A stretch of 64,000 bases of DNA from Methylobacterium phyllostachyos (GTDB taxonomy: Bacteria; Pseudomonadota; Alphaproteobacteria; Rhizobiales; Beijerinckiaceae), in contig NZ_FNHS01000008.1 in assembly GCF_900103445.1 (NCBI RefSeq), positions 1 to 64,000 of the forward strand. The letters run 5' to 3'. The notes beneath the pieces are model-generated. The model worked only from the letters and a program-made list of their open reading frames with translations. It had not been told where the DNA came from and searched no databases. A program made the translations under genes and the position numbers. Below are positions 54,885-63,100 of the stretch, one piece after another. Each line of letters starts with the position of its first letter. Position 1 is the first letter of the stretch.

Positions 54885-56150
54885 GTGGGGGGCGGCGGGT
54901 TGAACGCGTTCGCGGTGGCCGAGAGGTCGGTCGAGGTCCCGCCGGACGCGTCCGCGCGGTCCGGCGGCCTGTCCGGCTGCCTGTTCGCGGCGGCGCGGAC
55001 CGCGCCGCAGCGCACCGCCCTGCGTGATTCGGGCGACCGGGCCGCCTGGTGCGGGCGGCCGGCGATCACCTGGACCTACGCGGCCGCCGCCGAGATCGTG
55101 GGACGGCTCGCCCGCGGGATCGGGGCGTGGCGGCTCCCGGCGGGCAGCCGGATCGGGCTGTGGTTCTCCGGCGGCGCCGAGGCGGCCCTGGCCCACCTCG
55201 CCGTCGAGGCCGCCGGGCACCTGCCCTGCGCGATGCCGGCCGCCTGGGACCCCGAACAGCTCGCCGCCGGGATCGAGGCCGCCAACCTCCTGGGCGTGCT
55301 CACCGAGGGCCGCCGCGGGTCGCGTCGGCCCGCCGAGGAACTCACCCACGCGGCCATGCGCCAGTTCAGCCTGCGCTATCTCGCCGCCTTCGGCCCCGGC
55401 GTGCCGGACGGGGTGATCAGCCTCGACGCGATGGCGCTGGAACGCGGCGTGGCCGAGCCGGTCGCCAGCCTCGGCCTCGTGACCTTCGAAGGCGGCGATC
55501 CCGAGCGGCCGGTCTACCGGAGCGCGGAGGCGCTCGCCGCCGCCATCGCGGCCCATTGCGACGCCCTGCCGCCCTCCGCGGACGAGCGGATCCTGACGCT
55601 CCTGCCCGCCCACGACCTGCGCGGGCTGGTGACCGGCCTCGGCGCGGCGCTCGCGGCGGGGGCCGGACTGGAGACGGTGATCCCCTTCGAGGAGGCCGGC
55701 TTCCGGACCGCCCTGCTGCGGCCGGTGCCGACCCGGCTGGTCGTCCCCGCCCTGATCGAGCCGGCGCTCGCCGCCCTGCCCCTGCCCTTTACCGTGCGGG
55801 CCCTCAACGTGGTGCATCGGGCGCCCGCGGCCCTGACCCGGCGTGCCGCGCCGGATGGCGAGAAGCCGCGCCTCGATTCGCTGGTTCTCGGTGAGACGGC
55901 GATCATCACCCGCCCCGGCCTGACCGACCTCGTCGCGAGTCTGGCCCATCCGGATCGCGCGCCCCTGCCGCCGGCTCTCCTGGCCCTCGCGCGAGGCGAC
56001 GATGGCGGCCTGGCCTGCCGCGGCCCGGCCTGCGCGTCGGCGCCCCTGCCCCGCGGCGCGATCCCCGAGACGGACGCCGGGGCGTGGCGCGATTCGGGCT
56101 ACCGGCCGATCCTGGCCGGTGGCACCGCGATCGGCGTCGCGGCGATCTGA
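54885..56150 (+). CDS. Degenerate adenylate-forming (AMP-binding-like) protein
   Basis: The 421-residue protein resembles the N-terminal part of acyl-CoA synthetases: AARTAPQRTALRD, WTYAAAAEIVGRLARG, IGLWFSGGAEAALAHLAVEAAG and LPAHDLRGLVTGLGAAL. The usual ATP-binding motif (TSGTTGxPKG type) is absent; at its place only LVTFEGGDPERPVYRSAEAL is seen. The C-terminal ATP/adenylate motifs are also not visible, and the protein ends well short of the usual 500-600 residues. It is therefore probably catalytically dead or specialised. Start is GTG at 54885 or TTG at 54900, with a G-rich site ahead. Confidence 0.65.
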   Translation: MGGGGLNAFAVAERSVEVPPDASARSGGLSGCLFAAARTAPQRTALRDSGDRAAWCGRPAITWTYAAAAEIVGRLARGIGAWRLPAGSRIGLWFSGGAEAALAHLAVEAAGHLPCAMPAAWDPEQLAAGIEAANLLGVLTEGRRGSRRPAEELTHAAMRQFSLRYLAAFGPGVPDGVISLDAMALERGVAEPVASLGLVTFEGGDPERPVYRSAEALAAAIAAHCDALPPSADERILTLLPAHDLRGLVTGLGAALAAGAGLETVIPFEEAGFRTALLRPVPTRLVVPALIEPALAALPLPFTVRALNVVHRAPAALTRRAAPDGEKPRLDSLVLGETAIITRPGLTDLVASLAHPDRAPLPPALLALARGDDGGLACRGPACASAPLPRGAIPETDAGAWRDSGYRPILAGGTAIGVAAI

Positions 56151-56311
56151 ACGGCGGCTGCGCTGCGGTTCATCCGGCGCTCAGGCGCTGCGGCTAATCT
56201 CGCATCTGCACACGGACCGACGGATCCGATCGACCCTTTCGCGGGTTCTGCAACGGATTGTGGTCACGGCTACCTTTTCAAGCTGTGCCGGATGGAGTAC
56301 CGCTCAAGCTC

Positions 56312-56656
56312 ATGGGTGCGCTGCAACAAGTGCTCGTGGTCGATGACGGCGTCCGCGCCGTGGACCGGTCCCTTTCGGGCGAGCTCGCCAGTCTCGGCTA
56401 CGCAAGCGTGACCGCCTCCATGGAGGCGGCGGATGATGTATTGGCCGTGATCGCGCGGCCGGCCGCCGTGCTGCTCCAGGCCCCGACCCGCCGGGACCCC
56501 ACCTATGCCCGCCGCGCCGCCAAGCTCCGTTCGCACCTGCGTGAGCGCGGCATCCCGGTGATCCTGATCGGCGATTCGGCCGAGCCCCGGGCCGGCGGCC
56601 CGGTCGACCTCGCCACCCGCCTCGGCGCCTACGTGGCGGCGCAACCGGATCTCTGA
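56312..56656 (+). CDS. Receiver-like protein without the phospho-acceptor Asp
   Basis: The 114-residue protein begins with the receiver strand QVLVVDDGVRAVDRSL and has ELASLGYASVTASMEAADD and GIPVILIGDSAEP, the order of a response-regulator receiver. Where the phospho-acceptor Asp is expected, the strand reads AVLLQAPT with Gln in place of Asp, and no clear conserved Lys is seen. It is probably a phosphorylation-independent pseudo-receiver. The ATG at 56312 has a weak ribosome site; an in-frame GTG at 56258 is possible. Confidence 0.6.
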   Translation: MGALQQVLVVDDGVRAVDRSLSGELASLGYASVTASMEAADDVLAVIARPAAVLLQAPTRRDPTYARRAAKLRSHLRERGIPVILIGDSAEPRAGGPVDLATRLGAYVAAQPDL

Positions 56657-56694
56657 TCCGCTTCGGTACCGGCCCCCGGGGGGGGAGCCTCCCC

Positions 56695-57909
56695 TTACCG
56701 CGCCCCGCGCATCAATTCCGGCGCGCCGAGCCGGGGCAACACGCCCTCCCGCATCACCAGCCGCCGTAGCGGCCCGAGCTGGCCCATCACCAGCAGGCCG
56801 AGGCCCCGAAGCGCGTCCACCGGCAGCAGGTCGGTGAGCAGGCTGCGGTTGAGGAGATCCACCGCGGCGGTGCGCGCCGCCGTGTCGACGCGCCGGGCGC
56901 TGGCGTAGGCGTCGAGCACCGGGCGGGAGCCGGGATCCCGACCGTCCCGGGCCGCGCGGAGCACCCCATCGCGCAGGGTGGCGGCATCGCGCAGGCCGAG
57001 ATTCAGCCCCTGTGCGCCGATCGGCGGGAAGACATGAGCCGCCTCCCCGATCAGCGCCAGCCGCCGCGCCACCGGTGTCGCCACCGCGAGCCCGCGCATC
57101 GGCACGAGGCCGCGCGGACCGTCGACCCGCATGGTGCCGAGCATTGCCCGGGCCTGCCGCTCCACCGCCTGCCCGAGGGCGTCGTCGTCGAGGGCCGCCA
57201 GCCGCCGGGCCGCGCCCTCCCCGGCCACCCAGACGAGGCTGGAGCGATGTCCGCCCGGCAGCGGCACCAGGGTGAAGGGCCCCGAGCGGGTGTGAAACTC
57301 GGTGGAGACGTCCCGGTGCGGGCGCGTATGCGCCAGGATCGTCGTGATGGCGCTCTGCGGATAGGTCCAGTCGCGGACACGCAGGCCGCTCGCGGCTCGC
57401 AGCGGCGAGCGCCCTCCGTCGGCGCCCACCACCAGCCGGGCCTCGACCGTCCCGCCCCCGGCCAGGGCGATGCGGGCGGCCGATTCACCCGCCACCGCAC
57501 CCGCGCAATCCGCCTCGACCAGGGTCAGGTTCGGCTGGGTCCGGGCGCAGGCGCGCAGGCTCTCTACGAGGCGCGCGCTCTCGACGTTCCAGCCGAAGGC
57601 GTCGAGACCGATCTCGGCGGCCTGGAAGCGCACCGGCGGCGGCCGGAACAGGCTACCGGTGTCGTCGATGATCTGCAGGGTGCAGAGCGGGCTCGCCTGC
57701 GGCGCCACCGCCGCCCAGGCGCCGAGCGCCTCCAGGAAGCGCACCGACCCGTCGAGCAGCGCCACGGTCCGCCCGTCCGCCACGGGGGCGTGCCGGCCGA
57801 CGAGGGCCGTGGGGATCCCCTCCCGGGCGATGGCGAGCGCCGCGGCGAGGCCGGCGGCTCCGGCGCCGACCACGGCGACCTCGAAGGGGGTGTTGGTATC
57901 CTCGGACAT
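56695..57909 (-). CDS. UbiH/UbiF-family FAD monooxygenase
   Basis: The 404-residue protein is an FAD-dependent aromatic hydroxylase-type enzyme of the UbiH/VisC/COQ6 group. The FAD motif GAGAAG is at residues 15-20, the DG motif is in VVGADGGRSPLR near 165, and the second flavin motif is GEAAHVFPPIGAQGLNLGLRD near 290-310 (usually GDAAH, here GEAAH). It may hydroxylate ubiquinone precursors, but related enzymes act on other phenols. The ATG at 57909 is chosen because the dinucleotide fold starts nine residues later; the frame to 57966 is longer without motifs. Confidence 0.87.
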   Translation of the reverse strand: MSEDTNTPFEVAVVGAGAAGLAAALAIAREGIPTALVGRHAPVADGRTVALLDGSVRFLEALGAWAAVAPQASPLCTLQIIDDTGSLFRPPPVRFQAAEIGLDAFGWNVESARLVESLRACARTQPNLTLVEADCAGAVAGESAARIALAGGGTVEARLVVGADGGRSPLRAASGLRVRDWTYPQSAITTILAHTRPHRDVSTEFHTRSGPFTLVPLPGGHRSSLVWVAGEGAARRLAALDDDALGQAVERQARAMLGTMRVDGPRGLVPMRGLAVATPVARRLALIGEAAHVFPPIGAQGLNLGLRDAATLRDGVLRAARDGRDPGSRPVLDAYASARRVDTAARTAAVDLLNRSLLTDLLPVDALRGLGLLVMGQLGPLRRLVMREGVLPRLGAPELMRGAR

Positions 57910-57987
57910 GATGTCCCGCACGATTGAGGCGTCCCGCCCGGAAAAGTCTGGCGTCGGGCTGTTCACGGCTTCGGTTGAGGCGCGTCC

Positions 57988-58081
57988 CCGTCCTTGCGAG
58001 CGGCGCGAAGCGACCCAGGGCAGCGGGACATCAAGAAGCGTGGTGCCGCCCTGGATTGCTTCGCGCCGCTCGCGAGGACGG
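57988..58081. repeat. Dispersed 94-bp imperfect palindrome, copy 3
   Basis: Left arm CCGTCCTTGCGAGCGGCGCG and right arm cgccgctcgcgaggacgg fold on each other with the shared middle cgacccagggcagcg. It lies between the UbiH-like and hydrolase genes, both on the minus strand. Confidence 0.85.
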
Positions 58082-58193
58082 CGGTGTCGAAGCCATCAAC
58101 CGGAAACCTGTTCGCGAGCCCGGCGCGCCTCGTATCTGCGCTTTTCGCCGTCCCTGCCAAGAGCAGCGGCGCGGGGCCACGGCGCCGCAGCCC

Positions 58194-59090
58194 TCATCCC
58201 AGGAATGCCGAGAGTTCGGAAAAGACCTCGTCCGGCCGCTCCTCCTGGAGGGTGTGACCGCAATCGAGCGCCCGCCCCGAAACATCGGTGGCCTTCTCGC
58301 GCCACGTCTCCAGCACGTCGTAGGTCTGACCGACCGTACCCTTCGCGCCCCAGAGCGCCAGCAGCGGCGCCGTGACCCGTGCTTCCGAATCGGCCGCGTC
58401 GTGCTCCAGGTCGATCCCCGCCGCCGCCCGGTAATCCTCGCAGATCGCGTGCCGGCAGGCGGGATCGGAATAGCAGCGCAGGTACTCGGCGAAGAGTTCT
58501 GGCGGCGTCGAGCCGGGGGTCTTCGACTGGCCCTCGACGTGGTGGCGCAGGAAATACTCCGGATCGGCCCCGATCAGCGTCTCCGGCAGGGGATGGGGCT
58601 GGATGAAGAAGAACCACCAGAAGTAGCGGGTGGCGAAGGCCTTGTCGGTGCGCGCGTACATGGTCGCGGTCGGCGCGATGTCGAACAGGGCGATCCGCTC
58701 CACGGCTCGGGCATGATCCAGGGCGAGGCGGTGGGCGACGCGCCCGCCCCGGTCGTGGCCGACCACCGCGAATCGTTCGTGGCCGAGCGCCCGCATCACC
58801 GCCACCGCGTCGGCCGCCATGGCGCGCTTGGAATAGGCGACGTGGCGCTCGCCGCCCGGGGGTTTTGACGAATCGCCGTAGCCGCGCAGGTCCATGGCCA
58901 CCACGGTGCGGGGCTCGGCCAGGCGCGGGGCGACGTGGAGCCATGTCGACAGGGTCTGCGGGTGGCCGTGGAGCAGCAGCACCGGCGGTCCGGAGCCGGC
59001 CGAGCGCGCGTGGATCGTCACCCCGGGGGCGGTCTCGATCCGGTGTCGCGCGAAGCCCGGCAGGAAGTCGCTGGCGAAGTCGCTGGCCAT
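58194..59090 (-). CDS. Haloacetate dehalogenase-like alpha/beta-hydrolase
   Basis: The 298-residue protein follows the fluoroacetate dehalogenase pattern. The nucleophile is Asp113 in VVGHDRGGRVAHR, with Arg114 and Arg117 at the carboxylate-binding positions, an acid in LFDIAPT and a catalytic His in DCGHTLQEE near the C-terminus. The oxyanion region LLLHGHPQTLSTW and DLRGYGDSSKP also match. In known fluoroacetate dehalogenases a His-Trp pair (His155-Trp156 in the Rhodopseudomonas enzyme) helps bind the halide; here that place reads Trp-Trp (YFWWFFF). The halogen specificity may therefore differ. The ATG at 59090 is chosen; the extension to 59189 is Arg/Gly-rich. It is divergent from recG. 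Confidence 0.82.
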   Translation of the reverse strand: MASDFASDFLPGFARHRIETAPGVTIHARSAGSGPPVLLLHGHPQTLSTWLHVAPRLAEPRTVVAMDLRGYGDSSKPPGGERHVAYSKRAMAADAVAVMRALGHERFAVVGHDRGGRVAHRLALDHARAVERIALFDIAPTATMYARTDKAFATRYFWWFFFIQPHPLPETLIGADPEYFLRHHVEGQSKTPGSTPPELFAEYLRCYSDPACRHAICEDYRAAAGIDLEHDAADSEARVTAPLLALWGAKGTVGQTYDVLETWREKATDVSGRALDCGHTLQEERPDEVFSELSAFLG

Positions 59091-59176
59091 GGGGGTCGGT
59101 CTCCATCCTGACGCACTGGCGCGCCGGGATGCACCGGATGATAAGGCGCCTCCGGCACCATGTCCGCCGAACCGCC

Positions 59177-61393
59177 ATGACAGATGCACACGCGACTCAG
59201 GACCTGTCCGTGAACGAGCTCGACGCCGCCGAGGCGCCGGAGGCGGCGGACGCGCGCGCCGACGCGTCCACGCTCCGCCCGAGCATCCTCGATCCGCTGT
59301 TCGCGCCGGCCCGCTCCCTGCCGGGGATCGGCCCGAAGATGGCGCCGATGATCGAGAAGCTGCTCGGCACCCCCGAGCGCGAGGCTCGTGTCGTGGACCT
59401 GCTGTTCCACCTTCCTCAGGGCGGCGTCGCGCGCAAGCTGATGGGCTCGGTCGGCGAGGCGCCCGTGGGGGAGCCGGTGACCCTCGGCGTCACCGTGGTG
59501 GAGCACCGCCCGGCCCAGATCGGCTCGGGCAAGCGCCCGCACCGGGTGCTGGTGGAGGATGCCTCCGGCCACGACATCACGCTCGTGTTCTTCGGCATGC
59601 CCCGCCCCCGGGTGGAGAAGATGCTGCCGCTCGGCGCGCACCGCTACATCACCGGCCGGATCGACCTCTGGGACGGCACCCGCCAGATGGTCCACCCGTC
59701 GCGGATCGTGGACGAGGCGGGCTTGGCCGAATTGCCCGCCGTCGAGCCGGTCTATGGCGCCACCGAGGGGCTGACCTCCCGGGCGATCAACAAGCTCGCG
59801 GTCGCGGCCCTCGATCGGCTGCCCATCCTGCCGGAATGGCAGGATGCGGCGTGGCTGGAGAAGAACCGCCTTCCGGCCTTCGCGGACGCGCTCCGTCTGG
59901 AGCACCGGCCCGAGGAGGCACCGCCGAAGGCCGAGGACCCGCTCCAGCCGCCGCCCGCGACCCCGTCCCGGAAGCGGCTCGCCTACGACGAGCTCCTCGC
60001 CTCGCAACTGGCGCTCGCCCTTCTGCGCGCCCGTCAGCGGCGCAAGGCCGGGCGGGTCAATGCCGGCGACGGCACCTTGAGCGCCCGGATCGAGGCCGCC
60101 CTCCCCTTCGCGCTGACCGGCGCCCAGGCGCGGGCGGTGGCGGAGATCCGCGCCGACCTCGCCGCGCCCCGGCGGATGCTGCGCCTGCTCCAGGGCGATG
60201 TCGGCTCGGGCAAGACCGCGGTGGCTTTGCTCGCCATGGCGTCGGCGGTCGAGGCCGGGCGTCAGGCCGCTCTGATGGCCCCCACCGAGATCCTGGCCCG
60301 GCAGCATTTCGAGCGGCTGAAGCCGCTCGCCGGATCTTTACGCCTGCGCCTGATGACCGGCCGCGACCGGGCCGCGGAGCGCAAGAGCACGCTCGCCGAC
60401 CTCGCGGCGGGCGAGATCGACATCCTGGTCGGCACCCATGCCGTGTTCCAGGAGGCCGTCACCTTCCGCGATCTCGGCCTCGCCGTGGTGGACGAGCAGC
60501 ACCGGTTCGGCGTGCATCAGCGGCTGGCGCTCGGCGCCAAGGGCGAGGCGGTCGACTTCCTGGTGATGACCGCGACGCCGATCCCCCGCACCTTGGCGCT
60601 GACCTTCTTCGGCGACATGGACGTCTCGATCCTCGACGAGAAGCCCGCCGGCCGGCAGCCGATCCGCACGATCACCCTGTCGACCGAGCGGATCGACGAG
60701 GTCGTGGCCGGCCTCGCCCGGGCGATCGCCGGGGGTGAACGGGTCTACTGGATCTGCCCGCTGGTCGAGGAATCCGAGTTCATCGACCTCGCGGCCGCCG
60801 CCGAGCGGTTCGACGACCTGAAGCAGCATTTCGGCGACGCGGTCGGGCTGATCCACGGCAAGATGCCAGGCCCCGAGAAGGATGCCGCCATGGCGCGGTT
60901 CGCCGCGGGCGAGACCAAGCTCCTCGTCTCGACCACCGTGGTGGAGGTCGGCGTCGACGTGCCCGAGGCGACCATCATGGTGATCGAGCACGCCGAGCGG
61001 TTCGGGCTGGCGCAGCTGCACCAGCTCCGGGGCCGGGTCGGGCGCGGCTCCAAGGCGTCCTCGTGCCTGCTGCTCTATCGGGGCCCCCTCGGGCAGGTGT
61101 CGCGGGCGCGGCTCGAGATGATGCGGGCGAGCGAGGACGGGTTCCGCATCGCCGAGGCCGATCTGAAGCTGCGTGGCGAGGGCGAGGTGCTGGGCACACG
61201 GCAATCCGGCCTCGCGGCGTTCCGGCTCGCCCGGATCGAGAGCGACGGCGCCCTGCTGGAGGCCGCCCGGGACGATGCGCGGATGATCGTCGAGCGCGAC
61301 CCCGGCCTGAAGAGCCCAAGGGGGCAGGCCCTGCGGGTGCTGCTCTACCTGTTCGAGCGGGAGGCCGCGATCCGGCTGATCGGCGCTGGCTGA
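59177..61393 (+). CDS. recG: ATP-dependent DNA helicase RecG
   Basis: RecG reverses stalled replication forks and remodels branched DNA. The 738-residue protein has an N-terminal wedge/OB region (about 40-230), a Walker A motif GDVGSGKT near residue 340, the DEQH motif near 438 (VVDEQHRFG), MTATPIPRTLALTFFGD, and the helicase C-domain with a QLRGRVGRG motif near 615. The first 35 residues are acidic and poorly conserved. The ATG at 59177 gives the usual length; the frame upstream to 58865 is a low-complexity extension. Divergent from the dehalogenase-like gene by 86 bp. Confidence 0.96.
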   Translation: MTDAHATQDLSVNELDAAEAPEAADARADASTLRPSILDPLFAPARSLPGIGPKMAPMIEKLLGTPEREARVVDLLFHLPQGGVARKLMGSVGEAPVGEPVTLGVTVVEHRPAQIGSGKRPHRVLVEDASGHDITLVFFGMPRPRVEKMLPLGAHRYITGRIDLWDGTRQMVHPSRIVDEAGLAELPAVEPVYGATEGLTSRAINKLAVAALDRLPILPEWQDAAWLEKNRLPAFADALRLEHRPEEAPPKAEDPLQPPPATPSRKRLAYDELLASQLALALLRARQRRKAGRVNAGDGTLSARIEAALPFALTGAQARAVAEIRADLAAPRRMLRLLQGDVGSGKTAVALLAMASAVEAGRQAALMAPTEILARQHFERLKPLAGSLRLRLMTGRDRAAERKSTLADLAAGEIDILVGTHAVFQEAVTFRDLGLAVVDEQHRFGVHQRLALGAKGEAVDFLVMTATPIPRTLALTFFGDMDVSILDEKPAGRQPIRTITLSTERIDEVVAGLARAIAGGERVYWICPLVEESEFIDLAAAAERFDDLKQHFGDAVGLIHGKMPGPEKDAAMARFAAGETKLLVSTTVVEVGVDVPEATIMVIEHAERFGLAQLHQLRGRVGRGSKASSCLLLYRGPLGQVSRARLEMMRASEDGFRIAEADLKLRGEGEVLGTRQSGLAAFRLARIESDGALLEAARDDARMIVERDPGLKSPRGQALRVLLYLFEREAAIRLIGAG

Positions 61394-61667
61394 ACGAAGC
61401 CGTTCAGGAAAGTCCCCCGTTCAGGAATGGTCCGGCGCCTGCGGTGCGGATCCGCACTTTGGTGCGCCGATGTCACAGATGGTCCGGAATACCGTGCCGG
61501 ATCAAGGGTTTAACCGCGCTGTGCGGAAGCCTGGCCGGACCCGCCATGGCGCTCTGCGGGGCCCGGACAAGGGCTGTGACCTTGCATCAGCCACAATCTT
61601 CCCTTAACTGCAGATGAACGAATGGCCCGGTAAGCCGGGACATCACGGACGAATCTGGAGGACGAAC

Positions 61668-61994
61668 ATGTCGAACGGACTGTTCCATAGCCTGCCGGGC
61701 TCCAACGAGATGGCCGGTCTTCACGCCCTGCCGACGGAGCCGTGGCTGCTGCCGATCTCGGACCGCGCCGCCGAGGCTGCGGGCAAGACGGCCGAGGAGC
61801 TTCAGGCCGCCGTGCGGCGGGCCGCGCGCCCGTTCTGGATGGCCGCCAACGGACTTTGCATCGCCCTCGGCCTCGCCCTGGTCATGCAATGCGCCACCGG
61901 CTGGATGCCGACGACGACGCCGCGCAGCGCCGTGACGGTCGCGCAGGCGACACCGCCGACCATCGCGCCGCAGACGGCTTCGCTGCAGCGCTGA
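61668..61994 (+). CDS. Small single-pass membrane protein
   Basis: The 108-residue protein has a hydrophilic N-half (AEAAGKTAEELQAAVRRAARP) and one transmembrane helix near 60-78 (FWMAANGLCIALGLALVMQC), then a Thr/Pro/Ala-rich tail. The ATG at 61668 has TGGAGG just upstream and is preferred over a frame opening at 61614. A strong intrinsic terminator follows, which supports real transcription. No family is recognised. Confidence 0.7.
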   Translation: MSNGLFHSLPGSNEMAGLHALPTEPWLLPISDRAAEAAGKTAEELQAAVRRAARPFWMAANGLCIALGLALVMQCATGWMPTTTPRSAVTVAQATPPTIAPQTASLQR

Positions 61995-62018
61995 GACGTT
62001 TCAGACTTCCTGGAGCTT

Positions 62019-62049
62019 GAGGGCCGTCCCGTTGGGGGCGGCCCTTTTT
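62019..62049 (+). terminator. Strong intrinsic terminator
   Basis: GGGCCG (62021-62026) pairs with CGGCCC (62039-62044) and is followed by five T residues (62045-62049). It lies 25 bp after the small membrane-protein gene and serves plus-strand transcription. Confidence 0.85.
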
Positions 62050-62074
62050 CGTAGCCGGTGGCGATGCGTGCCGC

Positions 62075-62168
62075 CCCGTCCTTGCGCGCGCAGCGGCGCA
62101 ATCCAGGCGGCGCCACGCGCGCCGAGGTCGCGCTGACGCTGGGTCGTTTCGCTGCGCGCGATGACGGG
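62075..62168. repeat. Dispersed 94-bp imperfect palindrome, copy 4
   Basis: The arms CCCGTCCTTGCGCGCGCAGC and its near-complement ending in gcgcgatgacggg match the other copies, with a more diverged middle. It lies between the small membrane-protein gene (plus) and the DUF502 gene (minus), just after a terminator. Confidence 0.75.
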
Positions 62169-62179
62169 AAGCGGGCCGG

Positions 62180-63034
62180 TTACGCGTCCTGCGGTTCCCG
62201 CTTCGCCGCACTGTCCGCCTGCTGGGCCGCCCGTAGGGAGGCCGCCATACTGTTCAGCCGGCCCTGCGGATCCTCCGGCTGGATCACGCCCGCCGACATG
62301 ACCAGCTTGGCGGCGTCATCGACGCTGATGTGAAGCTCCACCACCTCGGCCCGGGGCAGGTAGAAGAAGAACCCCGTCGTCGGGTTGGGCGCGCAGGGCA
62401 GGAACACGCCGACCAACTCGTCCGCGGCGGCGCCCCGGGCCTTGAGCGCGCCCTCGACCTCCGGCGCCGCCGGGGCCGACAGGAACACCACGGACCACGT
62501 CCCCTTCACGGGGAATTCCACCAGCCCGACCGTGCGGAACGAGGTGCCGTTGGCCGAGAACAGGGTCTCGAAGATCTGGCGCAGGCCCTTGTAGAGGCCC
62601 GAGATCACCGGGGTCCGAGCGAGCAGCACCTCGCCGAACTCGATCACCGAGCGGCCGACGAGGTTGGCCGTGAGGAAGCCGAGCAGCGTCACCGCCAGGA
62701 ACGCGATGACGAGGCCGAGCCCGGGGATCGAGAACGGCAGGTAGTGGTCCGGCAGGTAGCTCGCCGGCACCAGGGGCTTCACGAAGGAATCGATCAGCGC
62801 GATGAACCACCACGTGATGTAGGCGGTGATCGCCAGCGGCCCGGCCACGATGATGCCGGTGAGGAAGTAGGTGCGCAGCCGGCCCCGGGCGCTGACCCGG
62901 GTCTTGGGGGCGCCGCCGGGCGCGGGCGCATCGGGCTCGGGGACCTGGATGGGCGGGGGACTCGACGCCACGGGTGCCCTCTCGGCCGCACGACGCGCGG
63001 CGCTTTTGCTGCGGGGGACATCCCGCAATGGCAC
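62180..63034 (-). CDS. DUF502 membrane protein
   Basis: The 284-residue protein has two strong membrane helices (about 55-80 TYFLTGIIVAGPLAITAYITWWF and 105-130 IPGLGLVIAFLAVTLLGFL) and the DUF502 stretches RTPVISGLYKGLRQIFET, then VFLPCAPNPTTGFFFYLPRAEVVELHISVDDAAKLVMSAG in the C-terminal soluble part. The cellular role is unknown. It commonly lies near recG in alphaproteobacteria, as here. The start is GTG at 63034. Confidence 0.88.
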   Translation of the reverse strand: MPLRDVPRSKSAARRAAERAPVASSPPPIQVPEPDAPAPGGAPKTRVSARGRLRTYFLTGIIVAGPLAITAYITWWFIALIDSFVKPLVPASYLPDHYLPFSIPGLGLVIAFLAVTLLGFLTANLVGRSVIEFGEVLLARTPVISGLYKGLRQIFETLFSANGTSFRTVGLVEFPVKGTWSVVFLSAPAAPEVEGALKARGAAADELVGVFLPCAPNPTTGFFFYLPRAEVVELHISVDDAAKLVMSAGVIQPEDPQGRLNSMAASLRAAQQADSAAKREPQDA

Positions 63035-63100
63035 AGGTAGCGGCTGCGCTTGCCGGTCTCAAGGGCGGCCGGTTTCCAGGGGGGCTGTCCGGCGCCGCGG

